A stretch of 64,000 nt of DNA, taken from contig NZ_FWZT01000021.1 of the NCBI RefSeq assembly GCF_900177345.1, positions 1 through 64,000 of the forward strand. Direction: 5' to 3'. The stretch is from Pseudobacteriovorax antillogorgiicola (GTDB lineage Bacteria; Bdellovibrionota_B; Oligoflexia; Oligoflexales; Oligoflexaceae). A program made the position numbers and the translations under genes. A model generated the notes under the pieces. The model saw nothing but the letters and a program-made list of their open reading frames with translations. It was not told where the DNA came from and did not search any database. Below are positions 62,301-64,000 of the stretch, in pieces. Each line of letters begins with the position of its first letter. Positions within the stretch are counted from its first letter, which is position 1.

Positions 62301-62452
62301 ATAAAGTTTACAATAACTATTCCGTTAGAGTGATCAATGCAATTGCTCGTATCAATGGCAGTAAATTCCAATTTGACGATTATGTGGTGACACCAGATTT
62401 TATGGGATCAGAACTCCCAGCCAGTATTGTCAATGCGGTTCAAGGAGACTAG
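59354..62452 (+). CDS. Large TPR-repeat exported protein
   Basis: The product is 1032 residues; the ATG directly follows the previous stop and a second ATG lies 6 bases downstream. A signal peptide (about 1-26) is followed by a basic stretch (about 33-60) and many TPR-type repeats (for example NYRRALGYWKKL, EYKKAIKVLKRF, DFDKASSYFLQYHRKYP) over most of the length. Very high Lys, Arg, Tyr and Gln content is typical of the large periplasmic TPR scaffold in gliding clusters. Its neighbours argue for a role in that envelope complex. Confidence 0.8.
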   Translation: MSMKILRLWLALIVLPMVYSPAAYTQEQKRAVLDVKERKRVKRDRQKVQGPRLSRSAMFSVRVERKLIKGIDKTVRYLQKTAKSLPKKSPQKLQIQERILNLYMEQATYVRSEEERRYDQQWKRWEARGRKGPEPQMTGKQSLRYWKLVVKQSSDILKEFPKARTADTITYNKAAALQYLGKEKDAARIFNQLIRNYPNSEVTGDAYASLGDYFFERNDYRNAQKNFKKALKYKRSKRYLWSVFKLGWCSFNLSNYRRALGYWKKLVRDAGRTNQKGASQLKEEALRDMVYAFAELKQIEQAISYYRANGGKNYIGPFLTLLAQILADQGEYKKAIKVLKRFQTTVPYDPTAPEAQKEIVSLNAALGNYNETWKELGRFPALYGPRSGWARRNEKNLVAETQSSIKDQMIYYASLTHQKAIKDNNRALNQEAKKGYLLFLKNYPTAPEVPGIKYYLGDIEYYLKNYQEAGKYYAEIASLGKQKAVRFNPKTKKNTNIHKEVSIYMVNSFVKDFEPEFKVLKKRKPDFSKPRPISSRAQNYIKACNKYVAWYPRDKKRVKSCDTGIANIYYHSGHKKDAIGYLKKLALQYPKDKEGPNAIELLIPMMANDRKELLQLSYRFLKVPAYRKGKMGAKLRGLQRGAEKEAIGQEKDLMKRAQRYEAQARKYPKDPDVDKLWYNAAVDYIKAGAIPNAITAYLVIVKRFPRKPQAQESLLQVAQIYERVLDFDKASSYFLQYHRKYPKTKEAAGALARACELQLALNTSKALQVCNGFANRYPDGAMPYVERLILGAFRAKRSSQMVQIINNIYLPKFKLTANQKIIAYYRIYSAYGGQGSQAGRAVSNMRAEFSRNPNRVNGEALRYIGELAFKQADPILAQYLKVRLVGGTVEKLLASIQNKAAMLQKLEQTYAQVVNTKDSYWGTAALHQIGVANEQFANLLANPPGIQGAKKEDVIKQLGPQIQQIRAAAANWYKTAQQTVTQYKVYNNYSVRVINAIARINGSKFQFDDYVVTPDFMGSELPASIVNAVQGD

Positions 62453-62454
62453 GT

Positions 62455-63456
62455 TTGATCGTCATTTATCGCGTACTCTTGTGCTTTCTGACAATTCTCG
62501 GAGCGTCTTGTGCTTCTGGCCCTAAGTCGATCAATGTATCGACACTGGAAGAGGATCAAGAAGACGATGATGAAGGCAAAGATAGTAACTCAAAGTCTGC
62601 CGCTTATTCGGGAAAAGTATCAGCAAATAATAAGCTCCTAACGTTTAGCATTACCAATAGCCCTCTGAGTTCTTTTCAAGTGGACCGGCGCAAGGCTGCG
62701 GAACTATCCAATGAATTAGAGTCCGATTTGAAGCGCGCTACAGCCAAAGAGAAGCGTGAACTGGTGGCTCTTATGGGTTTGAAGCGATTAGCTGGTGCAG
62801 ATCTCCAAGTGGTATTTAATATTGCCCGCAAGATTATCCTAAATGAGCTAAAAATAGATATTAGCCGAAGTATACCAGAGTCTGCGATGCTTGAGTTGGC
62901 CCTAACGGCAATTCAAAAACGAAACTTCTCAATGGCCGACCATTGGCTTGGAGAGATCAGCGGCTCCCGAAATAAACGAGTTCTAGCGGCGGCAGACACA
63001 GCTCGTGGAATGATTGAACTACTATCCGATCGCTTACCAGAAGCACTTTATTACTGGAATGAGGCCTTGAAGCACTTTCGAAACTTTGAGCCAGCTCGGC
63101 TCAATATCGGATTCTTTGCTTTGAAATACGGTGACTTTGAAACCGCAAAAAAGATGTTAGGTAATATGCAAAACGATTGGTTTGCTCTCACAGGAGTTCT
63201 TCAAGCCGAACGGCTTGCCAATCGCCCTAAGAAAGTGGATTCCCTGTGTGATCGCGTTAAGTCAAAGAAAAAAACTTATAAACCCGCTCTATTTAGCTGT
63301 GCCTTGAATACCTACCAGGGGCTGGGTCAACTTGATAAGGCCAAAGAGGAGCTTTCGAAGGTTGCACAAGTAGATGGTCCTCCAACAGAAGTAGATGAAA
63401 AAGCCTTTATCGTCATCGGTCGAATCGAAGAAGAGAAGGGTTCTAAAGCAAAATAA
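62455..63456 (+). CDS. TPR-type lipoprotein
   Basis: The product is 333 residues starting at a TTG after AAGGAGACTAGGT, two bases after the upstream stop. The lipobox is LGASC (about residue 17). An acidic linker (about 30-50) leads to helical TPR-like repeats (about 75-330: AADTARGMIELLSDRLPEAL, GYFDFETAKKML-like). It is likely the outer-membrane-anchored TPR member of the complex, comparable in position to the TPR lipoproteins of Glt clusters. It ends about 170 bases before the FHA gene. Confidence 0.75.
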   Translation: MIVIYRVLLCFLTILGASCASGPKSINVSTLEEDQEDDDEGKDSNSKSAAYSGKVSANNKLLTFSITNSPLSSFQVDRRKAAELSNELESDLKRATAKEKRELVALMGLKRLAGADLQVVFNIARKIILNELKIDISRSIPESAMLELALTAIQKRNFSMADHWLGEISGSRNKRVLAAADTARGMIELLSDRLPEALYYWNEALKHFRNFEPARLNIGFFALKYGDFETAKKMLGNMQNDWFALTGVLQAERLANRPKKVDSLCDRVKSKKKTYKPALFSCALNTYQGLGQLDKAKEELSKVAQVDGPPTEVDEKAFIVIGRIEEEKGSKAK

Positions 63457-63630
63457 TGCCGGCTCCTAGAGCCTTGGCTTCATGGGCGAATTTTAAAGTT
63501 ATTGATGTCCTCTTTAACTATCCCGGGTGACGGCTCTTCCCATTTTGCCCATTTGACGCGATAATATTGGTAAGCACTATCTGTAGAGCCCACAAGGTCG
63601 ATTGTTCTATCGTTGTTCAGAGGTAGTTGA

Positions 63631-64000
63631 ATGAACCTAGAAATCAGGTTTACGTTACCAAACCAAGCACCTCAAACCATTCCTGTTCGAGACCGCATCT
63701 TGATTGGAACGTTAATGTCCAATGAGGTTGTGATCCGAGCGCCAGGCGTGGAGCCGATCCATGCAATGATCGAAGTCTTGGAAGACGGATCAGAAATACT
63801 TACCGACCTTGGTTCACAAACTGGAGTCCAATTAAACGGCAAAGATGTTGAAGTCGAAGCCAATCTCTCGATTGGGGATGTGATCGCCATCGGCGACGTG
63901 AAAATTGATGTCCTAGCTTTTGGTGCAAGCTCAAATGATAACTTTCAAACAGCCACAACACAAACTCACACCAAAAGTTTCAGTCTCCATGATCAAGGCC
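63631..64000 (+). CDS. FHA-domain protein, N-terminal part (cut by window)
   Basis: The ATG at 63631 follows AGAGGTAGTTGA. The 123 codons seen carry a forkhead-associated fold: RILIGT, VVIRAPGVEPIHAMIEV, TDLGSQTGVQLNGKDV, then GDVIAIGDVKIDVL. The GSQTGVQLNG loop and IHAMI strand match the phosphothreonine-binding edge, although the usual Arg/Ser pattern is degenerate. FHA proteins are also found in Myxococcus Glt clusters (GltG). The gene continues beyond the window, so later domains such as a TM segment or TonB-like repeats cannot be seen. Confidence 0.8.
   Translation, partial: MNLEIRFTLPNQAPQTIPVRDRILIGTLMSNEVVIRAPGVEPIHAMIEVLEDGSEILTDLGSQTGVQLNGKDVEVEANLSIGDVIAIGDVKIDVLAFGASSNDNFQTATTQTHTKSFSLHDQG

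Overview
The window looks like a piece of a free-living, Gram-negative chromosome of moderate G+C. It has many lipoprotein signal peptides, a TonB-dependent receptor, ExbB/ExbD-type proteins and a beta-barrel protein, so an outer membrane is present. The mix of orphan two-component proteins, 7TMR-DISM receptors, small Cys-anchored lipoproteins, DUF1223 and a Myxococcus-type Glt/Agl gliding gene set suggests the Bdellovibrionota/Oligoflexia or a related former deltaproteobacterial lineage. That placement is inference. I saw no rRNA, tRNA, CRISPR array, insertion sequence or prophage.

Layout. 1-6.2 kb: HAD hydrolase, lipoprotein, MFS exporter, a 52-aa exported peptide, a Cys-rich conserved protein and a Tat-exported PhoX-like phosphatase. 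6.1-11.2 kb (minus strand): two adjacent 7TMR-DISM receptors. One ends in a class III cyclase. The other ends in an Hpt/CheA-like kinase whose gene is broken by a frameshift and an in-frame TGA. 11.5-14.4 kb: a tight three-gene operon of a 2OG-Fe(II) oxygenase-like protein, a succinate-semialdehyde-type dehydrogenase and a small thymidylate-synthase-like protein. 14.5-24.2 kb: response regulator, lipoproteins, DUF1223 protein, subtilase, TonB receptor, and a CDF metal exporter with a natural nine-His start divergent from a Fur-family regulator.

24.4-33.7 kb is the most unusual block. Two very large collagen-like exported proteins (about 185 and 267 Gly-X-Y triplets) with related N- and C-terminal domains flank a two-gene operon. 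That operon encodes a 49-aa protein ending in Gly-Gly-Glu, translationally coupled to a clear homologue of the Pup ligase PafA. The ligase carries a roughly 125-residue insertion with two or three hydrophobic segments. I interpret this as a membrane-associated pupylation-like system. A 28-bp inverted repeat precedes it and a zinc-ribbon protein gene follows it.

33.7-55.1 kb: signalling genes (a PstS-like anion-binding protein coupled to a histidine kinase, REC-PilZ, REC-kinase hybrids, an orphan ATPase-domain protein), a sugar aminotransferase, a VWA lipoprotein with beta-rich repeats, a heme lipoprotein, a trypsin-like lipoprotein, a RoxA-like ribosomal oxygenase, a HAD-IB phosphatase, a TPR protein, a short LuxR-type regulator, an Asp-rich lipoprotein and a leucine-rich-repeat lipoprotein. 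55.3-64.0 kb: a collinear operon of ExbB/TolQ, two ExbD/TolR, an outer-membrane beta-barrel, three TPR proteins and an FHA protein cut by the window end. This order resembles the Glt/Agl motor-and-envelope machinery of Myxococcus.
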